Source of the DNA: Candidatus Aquicultor sp.
GTDB taxonomy: Bacteria > Actinomycetota > Aquicultoria > Aquicultorales > Aquicultoraceae
Length of the DNA stretch: 64,000 nt
Assembly: GCA_036504445.1 (NCBI GenBank)
Contig: DASXVE010000012.1
Location: forward strand, 62,001-126,000
Direction: 5' to 3'
Shown: positions 26,856-36,128 of the stretch, one piece after another
How the letters are laid out: every line of letters begins with the position of its first letter
Position numbering within the stretch: the stretch's first letter is position 1
Notes under the pieces: model-generated
Told to the model about the DNA's origin: nothing
The model's input: only the letters and a program-made list of their open reading frames with translations
Databases searched by the model: none
Translations under genes and position numbers: made by a program

Positions 26856-29078
26856 ATGCAGCGAAAGCTCGCAGTAGTTATTGTCGTAGTATTGCTATCA
26901 GTGTTGCTAGCACCTCAAATGATTCTCGCCGCAACTCCGCAACAATCCGATGGAAAAGTAGTTTTCATCCTAATGGATAACATTACCTGGTCGGATATTA
27001 TAAATGCGAACGACCCAACTATAAATGGGCTTATAAAAAACGGCGCAATCGGCCTGTTAAATAACCGCGCGTTTAAAGCGTCATCGCGCCCGCGAAACGC
27101 ATTAAGCGTCGGTGCGGGCATACGTGCGGACGGTGCATCGACCAGTTTCGAGGAGTTTAATGCAACCGAGGCGTACGGAGATGAGCAGGCGAAAGACGCC
27201 TATCGCTTGCGCACGGGCAAAACTGCGAAAGCCGGGCAAGTGCTTGAAGTCGGCATAGCATCGATTGTGCGGGATAACGATAACGGACTGCAAGATTTTT
27301 TTGCCGGTCAACTTGGAGATGCGATTAAAACTTCCGGCAAAAAGACAGCAGTTATCGGTAATGCGGACACCTCACTACAATATGAGCCGGGCAGCTATAA
27401 TCGTGAAGCAGTAACGATCGCAATGGATAGTAACGGCATTGTTGATTACGGCGATGTCGGAAAAGATATCCTAAAGAAAGATAAGAAATACCCGTTCGGG
27501 TTGAGAACCGATCAGAAAAAGCTCTTAACGCTTTTTGGTGCGGCGCTTAAGGAAGCTGATTTCGTGGTAGTCGATTTGGGCGATACTGTTCGCGCCGATT
27601 GGTATAGTAACTACGCGTTCGATAAGCAGGCAGGGTTGCAGCGCATGCGCGCGATATACACGGGCGGTAGGTTTATCAAACAAGCCATGGAAGCGGCAGG
27701 GGAGAATACGACGTTTATTATCGCCGCTCTCTCGCCGCCGGGCTCCTCAAAGCTGCCCTTAAAAAGCTCGCTCGAGCAAATGACGCCGATCATCGTACAC
27801 GGTCCCGGTTTTGGCGCAGGCAGCCTTACAAGCGATACGACGAAGCGTACCAGCCTTGTGACGACGCTTGATATCGCCCCCACGGTGCTTACTGTACTCG
27901 GCCTGCAAAAGACCGAAAAGATGGCGGGTGCCGTTATGAGGGCCGGGTCGGAATCCGTAACGCCGCAGAGCCTTGACGATTTCAATAAAAGTTCGGTCGG
28001 GGTAAAAGATACCCGTCGCACGGCGATTCTCGCATATATTTATATCCAGGTTATATTGTATGTTCTTGCAGCGCTCGTGCTCGCATATAGAAAAATCCTC
28101 AACAAGCTTTCGGCGACGGTGCTTGAGGTGCTTATATTTACGACTATGAGCTTCCCGTTGTTCTCGTTTTACACGACGAAAATCGAGCACCTTGCAAGCC
28201 AGGGGCCGCTGGTTACATTGCTAACGGTGGTTGTGTCGGCGGCGTTTGCAACGCTGCTGGTTCTGTTTAGGAGAAATAAACTGCAGCCTATCATCGGCGT
28301 AGCGGCGCTTACGCTCATTGTGCTCACAATCGATGTGTGCCTGGGCTCACCGTCGTTTATCAACAGTATTTTCGGCTACGATACGATTCGCGGCAATCGC
28401 TTCTTCGGTATCGGAAACGAAGCGTACCCGATACTCATCGCAAACGCGGTGCTGCTCTTCGGCGTGATGCTTGAGAAAGAATGGACTAAATGGATGGTAG
28501 GAATTATTGCGGTGATATCGCTTGCGCTCACATATATCATCGGGTTCCCGACGGTCGGTGCTAACGCAGGAGGCATTATCGCTGCGGTTGCTGCCTTCTC
28601 GGTGATTATTTATCACGCATTAAAGTCTCAAGCAAAGGCGAGAAGCATTGTCATTGCGGCGGCCGCAGTCGTTATAACGTTAGGCGGCTTTCTTGCCTAC
28701 GACGTGCTTAACGGCGGTATCACGCACATGGGCAAGTTCGTACTATCGGTAATGGACGGTGGCCCAGCCGCGTTCTTTATCGTGGTGAACCGAAAGCTCT
28801 CGACAAACTTAATGATTTTGCGGTACAGCACGTGGTCGTACTTCTTGCTGATTACAATTTGCGTTATTACGTTTCTATGGTTCAAACCGGTCGGCGTCTT
28901 GCGGCGTTTGCTCGCCGACCACAAGGGCATATCAGCCGCTATAACCGCGTCACTTATAGGCGGCATTATCGGCTTTGCGTTTGAAGACTCGGGGATTCTC
29001 ATACCGGCGATAATGATGTCATATATGATTCCAACTGTTATCTATCTTATGTTATGGGAGCAGTATCATTCCAAATGA
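26856..29078 (+). CDS. Large membrane protein with alkaline-phosphatase-like ectodomain
   Basis: A 740-residue protein. A signal-like N-terminus (1-26) leads to an extracytoplasmic domain of about 360 residues with alkaline-phosphatase superfamily layout: VVFILMDN (D41) as the first strand, and RTSLVTTLDIAPTVLTVLGL (331-350), typical of this fold. Where catalytic members have SDHG, this protein has ALSPPG (291-296), so metal binding looks impaired. About nine membrane helices follow (from 389 to the end). ATG 26856 is preferred because CGGAGGT lies just before it; the longer frame starts at 26811. It overlaps the next gene by four bases. No gene name is recognised. A role in envelope polymer synthesis or transfer is inferred from neighbours. 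Confidence 0.6.
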   Translation: MQRKLAVVIVVVLLSVLLAPQMILAATPQQSDGKVVFILMDNITWSDIINANDPTINGLIKNGAIGLLNNRAFKASSRPRNALSVGAGIRADGASTSFEEFNATEAYGDEQAKDAYRLRTGKTAKAGQVLEVGIASIVRDNDNGLQDFFAGQLGDAIKTSGKKTAVIGNADTSLQYEPGSYNREAVTIAMDSNGIVDYGDVGKDILKKDKKYPFGLRTDQKKLLTLFGAALKEADFVVVDLGDTVRADWYSNYAFDKQAGLQRMRAIYTGGRFIKQAMEAAGENTTFIIAALSPPGSSKLPLKSSLEQMTPIIVHGPGFGAGSLTSDTTKRTSLVTTLDIAPTVLTVLGLQKTEKMAGAVMRAGSESVTPQSLDDFNKSSVGVKDTRRTAILAYIYIQVILYVLAALVLAYRKILNKLSATVLEVLIFTTMSFPLFSFYTTKIEHLASQGPLVTLLTVVVSAAFATLLVLFRRNKLQPIIGVAALTLIVLTIDVCLGSPSFINSIFGYDTIRGNRFFGIGNEAYPILIANAVLLFGVMLEKEWTKWMVGIIAVISLALTYIIGFPTVGANAGGIIAAVAAFSVIIYHALKSQAKARSIVIAAAAVVITLGGFLAYDVLNGGITHMGKFVLSVMDGGPAAFFIVVNRKLSTNLMILRYSTWSYFLLITICVITFLWFKPVGVLRRLLADHKGISAAITASLIGGIIGFAFEDSGILIPAIMMSYMIPTVIYLMLWEQYHSK

Positions 29079-29953
29079 TGACCGTATTATTCTACCTCTG
29101 GGTAATTTTGCATGCGGTAACGGCCGCAATCATAAGTATTGTTCTGCTTAAGCCGCTCAAAGAAATGCTACGGGGGGCGGGTGCTGTAAAGACGAATTTT
29201 CGCGGTGTTGAAGTGGTGAATATGCTCGGGCTTCTTATTATCGTGTCCTGGCTGTTCCTGATGGTGATCGCTGTATTCGCGTCACTACTGGCATCGCAAT
29301 TCGGCATTGTCGTGCCGGATGGGTTTATTATAGGTCCTGAGTTTGCAGTGATGACTTCGCTTCTTATTATCGGTGCCGGCTTTTTTGGGCTTATCGATGA
29401 TGCGTTTGGCAACCGCGAATCGTCCGGCTTTAAAGGGCATATCGGTGCGCTTGTTAAAGGCAAACTGACGACGGGCGGCTTGAAGGCTATCGGAATACCG
29501 GCGACGGCGGTTGTGGTTTCGTCGCTTCTGTCGGGCGGCATTGTAAACATACTCGGCAACGCTATTCTCATTTCGCTCTTTGTTAACGCTCTCAACTTGC
29601 TTGATCTGCGCCCCGGTCGTGCGCTCAAGGCATATATTCCGCTGCAGCTGCTTATCCTGTTCGTGGGGGGAAGTTCTCTTGGGACCATATCGGCGGCGAT
29701 GATCGGAGTTGCCCTGGTTCTTATAGCGGCCGATCTTAGAGAAGAGATTATGCTCGGCGATACCGGCTCGAATATTTTAGGCGCTATGATCGGCTTTTGT
29801 GCTGCCGCCGCATTCGATTGGAATGTTAAACTGCCGCTGATCGTCGTGCTCGTTCTGCTGCAGCTGCTTACTGAAAAATACTCTATTAGCGCAATTGTTG
29901 AGCGTGTGGGGTTTCTGCGGGCGCTCGATAACATAGGCCGGCGGGTTGAATAG
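29075..29953 (+). CDS. MraY/WecA-family phosphoglycosyltransferase-like protein
   Basis: A 292-residue protein with 8-10 membrane helices. Three motifs match the polyprenyl-phosphate HexNAc-1-phosphate transferase family: the aspartate pair in FFGLIDDAFG (D108, D109), NALNLLDLRPG in place of NAxNLxDGxDG, and IMLGDTGSN (D229). The usual histidine loop (HHH type) is not clear. It may start a lipid-linked glycan on undecaprenyl phosphate. It is coupled to the phosphatase-like gene by ATGA overlap at 29075; ATG 29054 is a longer alternative. The missing DG pair in the second motif suggests a divergent subfamily. Confidence 0.7.
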   Translation: MMTVLFYLWVILHAVTAAIISIVLLKPLKEMLRGAGAVKTNFRGVEVVNMLGLLIIVSWLFLMVIAVFASLLASQFGIVVPDGFIIGPEFAVMTSLLIIGAGFFGLIDDAFGNRESSGFKGHIGALVKGKLTTGGLKAIGIPATAVVVSSLLSGGIVNILGNAILISLFVNALNLLDLRPGRALKAYIPLQLLILFVGGSSLGTISAAMIGVALVLIAADLREEIMLGDTGSNILGAMIGFCAAAAFDWNVKLPLIVVLVLLQLLTEKYSISAIVERVGFLRALDNIGRRVE

Positions 29954-30064
29954 CGTTTAGTAATGCATGCTGATGGTCGAATAGCCTTCGGTTGGCGAAA
30001 CGGCATCGCTTTTCAGCTCGATCCGTGTTAAAATTCAAAAGTTGTATAAAAACGTGGCGGGTTT

Positions 30065-30605
30065 ATGGATTGGGACGAAGCATATAAGAGCGAAAATCTT
30101 ATATGGGGCGATGATCGTAGCGAGCTTGCTAAGATAGCGGCTTCGCGATTTAAGCGACACGCTGGAACCGCTAGAATAACCGCATATCAAAATCTTTTGG
30201 ACATCGGCTGTGGTTACGGCCGAGATTCGTTTTATCTGGCAGATGAACTTGGGTATGAAGTAGTAGGGATTGATACCTCTGAAACAGTTATTGCAATAGC
30301 TGAAGAAGCAGCCAGCGCCACATCCGGTACCGCACGAGCAGTATTTCGGTGCCAGGATTTCAAGGATCTGCACAACTCTGGTTTTGATGTTACGTTCGCA
30401 TCGAATATCTGCCATTTGCTAAAGCCTGAAGATAGAACAGCTTTAGAAGTATTTGCACTTTTTTACCAAAGATGAGCTTGCGAGCGATTTTGAATTCTTA
30501 TCACGGCATGATCTTTTTGAGCATGAATTCGATGAGCCGCATGCTAACGGCAAAGTAAACTGTTTTGCTGTCATAAATGTTTATGACAGCAATAGCTTAA
30601 TATAG
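30065..30605 (+). pseudogene. Broken SAM-dependent methyltransferase gene
   Basis: The first frame gives 136 residues of a class I methyltransferase: NLLDIGCGYGRDSFYLAD (SAM loop, about 43-60), VVGIDTSETVI and FDVTFASNICHLLKPEDR, then stops at TGA 30473. From 30456 the +1 frame continues with HFFTKDELASDFEFL and a further 35 residues to TAG 30603, which is the typical C-terminal end of the same family. About 30 residues expected between the halves (the KPGG region) are missing, so the change is an internal deletion with frameshift near 30446-30456, not a single-base error. The first part could still be translated but lacks part of the fold. Confidence 0.75.
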
Positions 30606-30648
30606 TAGACTTTTGAAGGAAGTAAAGGGACATAAAGGGGAGAGATGA

Positions 30649-32289
30649 TTGGCTAAACACATATTTGTTACCGGCGGCGTTGTGTCGTCGCTGGGGAAAG
30701 GAATAACGGCGGCCACACTCGGCCGGTTATTGAAGGCCAGGGGTTTCAAGGTCACGATTCAGAAGCTCGATCCGTACCTTAACGTTGACCCGGGCACGAT
30801 GAGCCCATTTCAACATGGAGAGGTCTTCGTTACCGACGATGGCACCGAGACCGATTTAGACCTCGGCCATTATGAGCGCTTTATCGACGAGAATCTAGGA
30901 CGCGACAGTAACGTAACCGCGGGCCAAATTTACTGGTCGATCATTACGAAAGAGCGCCGGGGTGAGTTCCTTGGCGGTACCGTGCAGGTCATTCCGCACG
31001 TTACTAACGAGATAATACAACGAATATTGAATTTAGCAACCGATGACGAGAAGCACATCGTCATTACCGAAGTCGGCGGCACGGTCGGCGATATCGAGAG
31101 CCTCCCCTTCCTCGAAGCAATTCGGCAATTCAAGAAAGACGTCGGCAAAGAGAATGTCCTTTATATACACGTCACATTGATTCCATATTTACCAAGCTCG
31201 TCAGAGCTTAAGACCAAGCCCACGCAGCATAGCGTTAAAGAGCTTCGAAGCATCGGCATTCAGCCGGATATTATCGTAGCGCGAACAGACCGCCCGATTG
31301 ATGTCTCGGTAAAGCGCAAGATAGGCCTGTTCTGCGATATCGAACCATCGAGCGTTATCACGGCGCTGGACGCCGCTAATCTATACATCATTCCATTGAA
31401 CATGCACGAGGAAGGGCTTGATGATATCGTTGTCGAGCATTTAAACCTGAAGAACGGTCAAACCGATTTGACCGAGTGGCACGGTTTGGTCGATCGCATC
31501 AGGCGGGTCGAGAACAAGATCAAGATCGGCCTTGTCGGAAAATACGTGCAGCTGCCCGACGCATACTTAAGCGTTGTCGAGGCGCTGAAACACGGCGGTT
31601 ACTATAACAATAGCGATGTTGAGATAGTGTGGGTTGACGCGGAGACAGTGAGCCAGGAAGAGGTCGAACGCCAGCTCGCAGGGGTAGATGGCATTCTGGT
31701 GCCCGGCGGATTTGGCATACGGGGCATCGAAGGCAAGATACACGCGATAAAAGTCGCCCGAGAGAATAATATCCCGTTCTTTGGCGTATGCTTAGGTCTT
31801 CAATGCGCGGTGGTAGAGTTCGCTCGCAATGTGGTCGGTCTCGCGAACGCCAACAGTTCCGAATTCGATCCCGAAACCCCATATCCGGTCATCGATTTAC
31901 TGCCCGAGCAAAAAGACGTCGAGGATATGGGCGGCACAATGCGGCTTGGAGCATACCCGTGTAAGCTGCAAGACGGCACGTTTGCAAAAGAGGCGTATGG
32001 ATGCAAAGAGATCGAAGAGCGGCACCGCCATCGTTACGAAGTCAATAACGACTATGTCGATCAGCTGGTTAAAGCGGGCTTGACGATAAGCGGACGCTCG
32101 CCGAACGGGCATCTCGTTGAGATAGTTGAAATAAAGGACCACTCGTGGTTCGTCGGCACACAGTTCCATCCCGAATTCAAATCGCGCCCGACGAGGCCGC
32201 ACCCACTGTTCAGGGATTTTATACATGCCGCGCTGGAGTATAACCTGGCGCGCGAACGTGTCGGTACCTTACATAAATTATTTGAATAA
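30649..32289 (+). CDS. pyrG: CTP synthase
   Basis: Aminates UTP to CTP using glutamine. The 546-residue product has the synthase domain ([18 protein letters not shown], the P-loop-like start; [11 protein letters not shown]) and the C-terminal glutaminase with the cysteine in [12 protein letters not shown] and the His/Glu pair in FHPEF. The start is TTG 30649, with AAAGGGGAGAG upstream. Full length. A clear terminator follows. In Mycobacterium pyrG directly follows the steB homologue; here about 7 kb of envelope genes lie between. Confidence 0.96.
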   Translation: MAKHIFVTGGVVSSLGKGITAATLGRLLKARGFKVTIQKLDPYLNVDPGTMSPFQHGEVFVTDDGTETDLDLGHYERFIDENLGRDSNVTAGQIYWSIITKERRGEFLGGTVQVIPHVTNEIIQRILNLATDDEKHIVITEVGGTVGDIESLPFLEAIRQFKKDVGKENVLYIHVTLIPYLPSSSELKTKPTQHSVKELRSIGIQPDIIVARTDRPIDVSVKRKIGLFCDIEPSSVITALDAANLYIIPLNMHEEGLDDIVVEHLNLKNGQTDLTEWHGLVDRIRRVENKIKIGLVGKYVQLPDAYLSVVEALKHGGYYNNSDVEIVWVDAETVSQEEVERQLAGVDGILVPGGFGIRGIEGKIHAIKVARENNIPFFGVCLGLQCAVVEFARNVVGLANANSSEFDPETPYPVIDLLPEQKDVEDMGGTMRLGAYPCKLQDGTFAKEAYGCKEIEERHRHRYEVNNDYVDQLVKAGLTISGRSPNGHLVEIVEIKDHSWFVGTQFHPEFKSRPTRPHPLFRDFIHAALEYNLARERVGTLHKLFE

Positions 32290-32298
32290 AGAAATCTA

Positions 32299-32327
32299 GT
32301 GGAACCTGACGGTTCCACTTTTACTTT
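32299..32327 (+). terminator. Intrinsic terminator after pyrG
   Basis: GTGGAACC (32299-32306), TGAC loop, GGTTCCAC (32311-32318), then TTTTACTTT. A textbook stem and U-tract. Confidence 0.85.
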
Positions 32328-32352
32328 CAAAGACGGCTGGAGGTCTATAGAA

Positions 32353-33462
32353 ATGGTTGATGAGGGTCGCGTAGTGCGGTTGTTCGAGAATCTGGTGAAG
32401 ATCTACAGCCCCAGCTACCAAGAGCGACAAGTAGCCGATTACATTAAAGGATATGCCGAATCACTCGGCTACATAGTATTCGAGGATAACGCCGGCGAGC
32501 GCAGAGGCGGTGACGCCGGTAACCTAATAGTTACAGTGCCGGCAACCGCGGAAGGACCGTGCGTGATGTTTTCAGCGCACATGGACACCGTCGAGCCGTC
32601 CAACGGTATTGAACCGGTTGTAGAAGACGGCATTATCGGCAGCCGCGGTGATACCATTCTGGGCGCAGACGACAAGGCCGGGTGCGCCGCAATGCTTGAA
32701 GTTCTCACGCTCATGTCGGAGAAAGCGTTTCCGCACGGGCCGGTTCATCTCGTTTTCACCATTGCCGAAGAAATCGGTCTACAAGGGGCAAAAGAGCTCG
32801 ACATTAGTGATAAATACATCAATTACACATACGTTCTCGATTCGAACGGCTCGGTCGGGACGATAGTTCTCAGTGCGCCGTATCAAGAATCGTTCGAGGT
32901 TGAGTTTATCGGTAAATCCGCTCACGCCGGCGTCGACCCCGAGAACGGCATCAATGCAATTGCCGCCGCCGCAAAAGCCATAAGTTGCTTGAAGCTCGGG
33001 CGTATTGATGATGAAACGACGGCAAACGTCGGCACTATCGAAGGCGGCAGGGCGGGCAATATCGTACCGGAGCGCTGTCGCATGTTTGCCGAATGCCGCA
33101 GCAACGATCTTAAGAAATTCGAGACACAGATACATTCAATGGTGCAGTGCTTTGCACAAGGCGCTGAGGAAGTGGGCGCCGACGTAAAAATCAGGCGTAT
33201 CCGGCCGTATGACGGGTATTATGCAGCACCGGAAGCGCCGATCATTAAGCGCTCGGTCGCAGCGGTTGAGAGGCTAGGGCTCACACCGAACCTCATAAAG
33301 AGCGGTGGCGGAAGTGATGCCAACGTGTTTAGCAAGAAGGGTCTTAACGCCGTTAATTTAGGCGTCGGTTTTATGAACGTGCACAGCAACCAGGAGCACG
33401 TTGCAGTGAGTGAGCTTGTAAACTTATCAAGGCTTCTTATTGAATTGGCGCGACCTGAATAA
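32353..33462 (+). CDS. M20 family metallopeptidase, PepT-like
   Basis: A dizinc exopeptidase of the tripeptidase T branch. The 369-residue product has SAHMDTV (H76, D78), the bridging aspartate in GADDKAG (D106) and the catalytic glutamates AEEIG (E139, E140). A dimerisation lid lies in the middle (SAHAGVDPENGINA) and the last metal histidine near the C-terminus (NVHSNQEHV). ATG 32353 follows GGAGGT by about eight bases; the longer frame would overlap the terminator. The true substrate is unknown. Confidence 0.87.
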   Translation: MVDEGRVVRLFENLVKIYSPSYQERQVADYIKGYAESLGYIVFEDNAGERRGGDAGNLIVTVPATAEGPCVMFSAHMDTVEPSNGIEPVVEDGIIGSRGDTILGADDKAGCAAMLEVLTLMSEKAFPHGPVHLVFTIAEEIGLQGAKELDISDKYINYTYVLDSNGSVGTIVLSAPYQESFEVEFIGKSAHAGVDPENGINAIAAAAKAISCLKLGRIDDETTANVGTIEGGRAGNIVPERCRMFAECRSNDLKKFETQIHSMVQCFAQGAEEVGADVKIRRIRPYDGYYAAPEAPIIKRSVAAVERLGLTPNLIKSGGGSDANVFSKKGLNAVNLGVGFMNVHSNQEHVAVSELVNLSRLLIELARPE

Positions 33463-33474
33463 TGCGGGGTTTAC

Positions 33475-34563
33475 ATGATAACGTTTAGAACGGGAACGGT
33501 TACCGAAATTATACGAACGCGGCCCGGTTATGCCGAGGTTGTCGTTGATATTGAGGGCTTAAAAGCAAAAGCAATTTGCTACACATCACTTTTAGGCGAC
33601 ATAAATTCGGGCGACGAGGTGGTTGTTAACACGACTGCGGTTGATTTAGACCTCGGCACCGGCGGATATCACTTCGTCGTATGGAATCTTGCCAAAGAGT
33701 CTCTCGTTAGTGGCACCGGCGGGCACATAATGAAACTGCGCTACACGCCTATGCAGCTTAAGTGCCGCGCCGCCGAAGAAGAATCAAGCCCCTACTATAA
33801 TGCTCTTAAGCAGGTTGTAAGCATCGACGAGATGCCCGTCATTATCGGCACTCTTCACAGCCAGTTACCTGCGGCAGCCGCGGTACTAAAAGAGCTGCGG
33901 CCGGAGCTTAAGGTTGCATATATCATGACTGACGGGGCTGCGCTGCCGCTTGCGTTAAGCAACATTGTAGCCGAGCTTAAGCAAAGCAGACTCATAGATA
34001 TGACAATAACCGCCGGCCATGCGTTCGGCGGCGATATCGAGGCTATAAACATCTATAGCGCGCTGGCGGCGGCACGGCATGCCGCACGGGCTGATGTGGC
34101 GATAGTGGCTATGGGGCCCGGTATCGTCGGCAGTAATACCAGGCTTGGTTTTACCGGCATCGAACAGGGGCAGATAATCAATGCGGTCAACAGCCTTAAG
34201 GGCAGAGCGGTCGCGATACCAAGAATAAGCTTTCAAGACATGCGTGAGCGGCACTATGGGATCAGCCACCATACAATAACCGCGCTCACGCTTGCCGCGA
34301 TGTCGCCATCGGCGGTCACCATCCCTACGATGACAGGCGAAAGAGAAGTAACCATACAACGACAATTAAGCGAATCGGGTCTCGAGCCTCTGCACCGGGT
34401 TGAGCGTATCGATGCGGGGCTCACGCTTGATATACTTAAAAAGCGCGGCTTAGCTCCTACGACCATGGGCCGGACAGTTGAAGATGAACCGGAATTCTTT
34501 ATGGCTGCAGGTGCGGCGGCAATATATGCGGCCGGTATAGCGGAGGATGATAATGGGAGATAG
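33475..34563 (+). CDS. DUF3866 family protein
   Basis: A 362-residue protein of unknown function, recognised by the N-terminal FRTGTVTEI and the VVNTTAVDLDLGTGGYHFVVWN segment of the DUF3866 family. No signal peptide or membrane helix is visible. Several glycine-rich stretches (TAGHAFGGDIEAIN, VAIVAMGPGIVGSNTRLG) suggest an alpha/beta fold that may bind a nucleotide or metabolite. GGGG precedes ATG 33475. The 3' end overlaps the NUDIX gene by 11 bases. Confidence 0.8.
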   Translation: MITFRTGTVTEIIRTRPGYAEVVVDIEGLKAKAICYTSLLGDINSGDEVVVNTTAVDLDLGTGGYHFVVWNLAKESLVSGTGGHIMKLRYTPMQLKCRAAEEESSPYYNALKQVVSIDEMPVIIGTLHSQLPAAAAVLKELRPELKVAYIMTDGAALPLALSNIVAELKQSRLIDMTITAGHAFGGDIEAINIYSALAAARHAARADVAIVAMGPGIVGSNTRLGFTGIEQGQIINAVNSLKGRAVAIPRISFQDMRERHYGISHHTITALTLAAMSPSAVTIPTMTGEREVTIQRQLSESGLEPLHRVERIDAGLTLDILKKRGLAPTTMGRTVEDEPEFFMAAGAAAIYAAGIAEDDNGR

Positions 34564-35101
34564 TTTCAGTGTCCTTCAATCAAAACTGATCTACGAAGGC
34601 TATATTATCAGCCTTTACGTTGATACGGTACAAACGCCTACCGGGCAAGAATACGAACGCGAAGTGGTACGCCACCTGGATGCCGTCGGGGTTGTCGCGC
34701 TCACCGACCAGCAAGAGGTTGTCCTGGTACGCCAGTACCGCCATCCGATTGAAGATATGCTGCTGGAGATACCGGCCGGTTTGCTAAAAGAGCTTGAGAA
34801 CCCGGTGGAGTGCGCCATACGGGAGCTAAAAGAAGAGACAGGCTATACGGCAAAGCGCATTGAAAAACTAGCGGAGTTTTATACTTCCGCCGGTTTTACA
34901 AATGAGAAGTTTTATCTCTACTTTAGCGATGATATAGAAGTGGGCGAGCACGAGCGTGAGCCCGGCGAGGAAGGCATGGAGCTCGAAGTTATCCCGCTTA
35001 AAGATGCCTTGTCGATGGTCGCACAGGGGGAAATAAGTGACGCCAAAACGTTGACCGCGATTCTAATGGCGGCGCAACGGGTCGGCAGTATTGCGCAGTA
35101 A
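34553..35101 (+). CDS. NUDIX hydrolase, ADP-ribose pyrophosphatase type
   Basis: A 182-residue NUDIX enzyme with a complete Nudix box, G-LLKEL-E-NPVECAI-RELKEETGY. The upstream beta-strand swap region (VLVRQYRHPIEDMLLEIPAG) is typical of ADP-ribose pyrophosphatases. The CGGAGG site at 34541-34546 is spaced for ATG 34553; ATG 34547 is too close. The pyrG-NUDIX-xerD order matches other Actinobacteria. Confidence 0.9.
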   Translation: MGDSFSVLQSKLIYEGYIISLYVDTVQTPTGQEYEREVVRHLDAVGVVALTDQQEVVLVRQYRHPIEDMLLEIPAGLLKELENPVECAIRELKEETGYTAKRIEKLAEFYTSAGFTNEKFYLYFSDDIEVGEHEREPGEEGMELEVIPLKDALSMVAQGEISDAKTLTAILMAAQRVGSIAQ

Positions 35102-35181
35102 GTAGCAAGTCGCCTGGATCACCCGATACGGTATGCACTAATTTTTACGGATAAATAAACAGAACAATACGTGGAAGTTCT

Positions 35182-36078
35182 ATGGATATACTCGTATCCG
35201 AATTTTTAGATTACATAGCAATAGAAAAGGGGCTTTCGGATAACACGAAAGCGGCATACAGCCATGACCTCAACGGTTATGTCGATTACCTTGTTACCAA
35301 AGTCGGCGTTTCATCACCGAAATTCGTTACCTACGAGCATGTGCTCACATACCTTACCGCTCTTCGTACGGAATACAGCGGTGCTACGGTAGCCCGCAAG
35401 CTTGCGTCGGTAAAATCATTCCACAAATACCTGGTACGAGAGGGTATAACCGACAAGCTGCCGACCGCCGATATTAAAACGCCGAAGACTACGAGAAAAC
35501 TCCCGGAAGTGCTCTCGGTTGAGCAAATAGGAACATTACTGGAGCAACCCCAGGGGATGGGCGAGGGCGCGATTCGCGACCGGGCGATCCTCGAGCTGCT
35601 GTATAGCTGCGGTTTGCGTGTATCGGAATTAACCGCTCTTGATATCGAGGACGTGAGCCTGCGCCATGGCTTTGTCCGGTGCTTCGGGAAGGGGTCGAAA
35701 GAGCGGATAATTCCGCTTGGCAGCTACGTGTCTGAAGCGCTCACTGAGTATATCAATAAGTCGCGGTCAAAGCTTTCAGGGCCTTTTAGGCCTGCGGCAT
35801 TGCTTCTGAATATGCAGGGTAATCGATTGAGCAGGGTCGGCTGCTGGAAGATCGTCAAGAAGTACGCAAAAATGGCGCAAATCGAGGAGATTTACCCGCA
35901 CATTCTCCGGCATTCATTTGCGACGCACATGCTTGCAAACGGGGCTGACCTGCGGGCCGTTCAGGAACTGCTCGGGCATGCCGATATATCAACCACACAG
36001 ATTTACACGCATGTGACAAAAGATAAGCTACGGGCCGTATACGAGACGACGCACCCGAAAGCGCGTAAGAATATGTAA
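35182..36078 (+). CDS. xerD: Site-specific tyrosine recombinase XerD
   Basis: Resolves chromosome dimers at dif. The 298-residue product has a SAM-like core-binding domain (1-95) and a catalytic domain with R146, K170, H240xxR243, H266 and the nucleophile Y275. Length and motifs match housekeeping XerD, not a phage integrase. GGAAG precedes ATG 35182. No dif-like site was recognised nearby. Confidence 0.9.
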   Translation: MDILVSEFLDYIAIEKGLSDNTKAAYSHDLNGYVDYLVTKVGVSSPKFVTYEHVLTYLTALRTEYSGATVARKLASVKSFHKYLVREGITDKLPTADIKTPKTTRKLPEVLSVEQIGTLLEQPQGMGEGAIRDRAILELLYSCGLRVSELTALDIEDVSLRHGFVRCFGKGSKERIIPLGSYVSEALTEYINKSRSKLSGPFRPAALLLNMQGNRLSRVGCWKIVKKYAKMAQIEEIYPHILRHSFATHMLANGADLRAVQELLGHADISTTQIYTHVTKDKLRAVYETTHPKARKNM

Positions 36079-36128
36079 ACAAGCACCTGAAGTCAGGCGT
36101 GTTGAGGTTGAAAAGGTAAGGGAAAATT

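Noticed and set aside
29092-30006. 304-residue minus-strand open frame opposite the MraY-like gene
   Set aside because: Low-complexity Ser/Ile/Pro/Thr composition with no recognisable domain; the + strand has clear family motifs, so this is a shadow frame.
30456-30470. Programmed -1 frameshift at TTTTTTA in the methyltransferase gene
   Set aside because: The downstream coding frame is +1 relative to the first part, and about 30 family residues are missing, so a deletion fits better.
35182-36078. Tyrosine recombinase as sign of a mobile element
   Set aside because: Length, motifs and the pyrG-NUDIX-xerD context match housekeeping XerD; no attachment-site repeats or phage genes are near.
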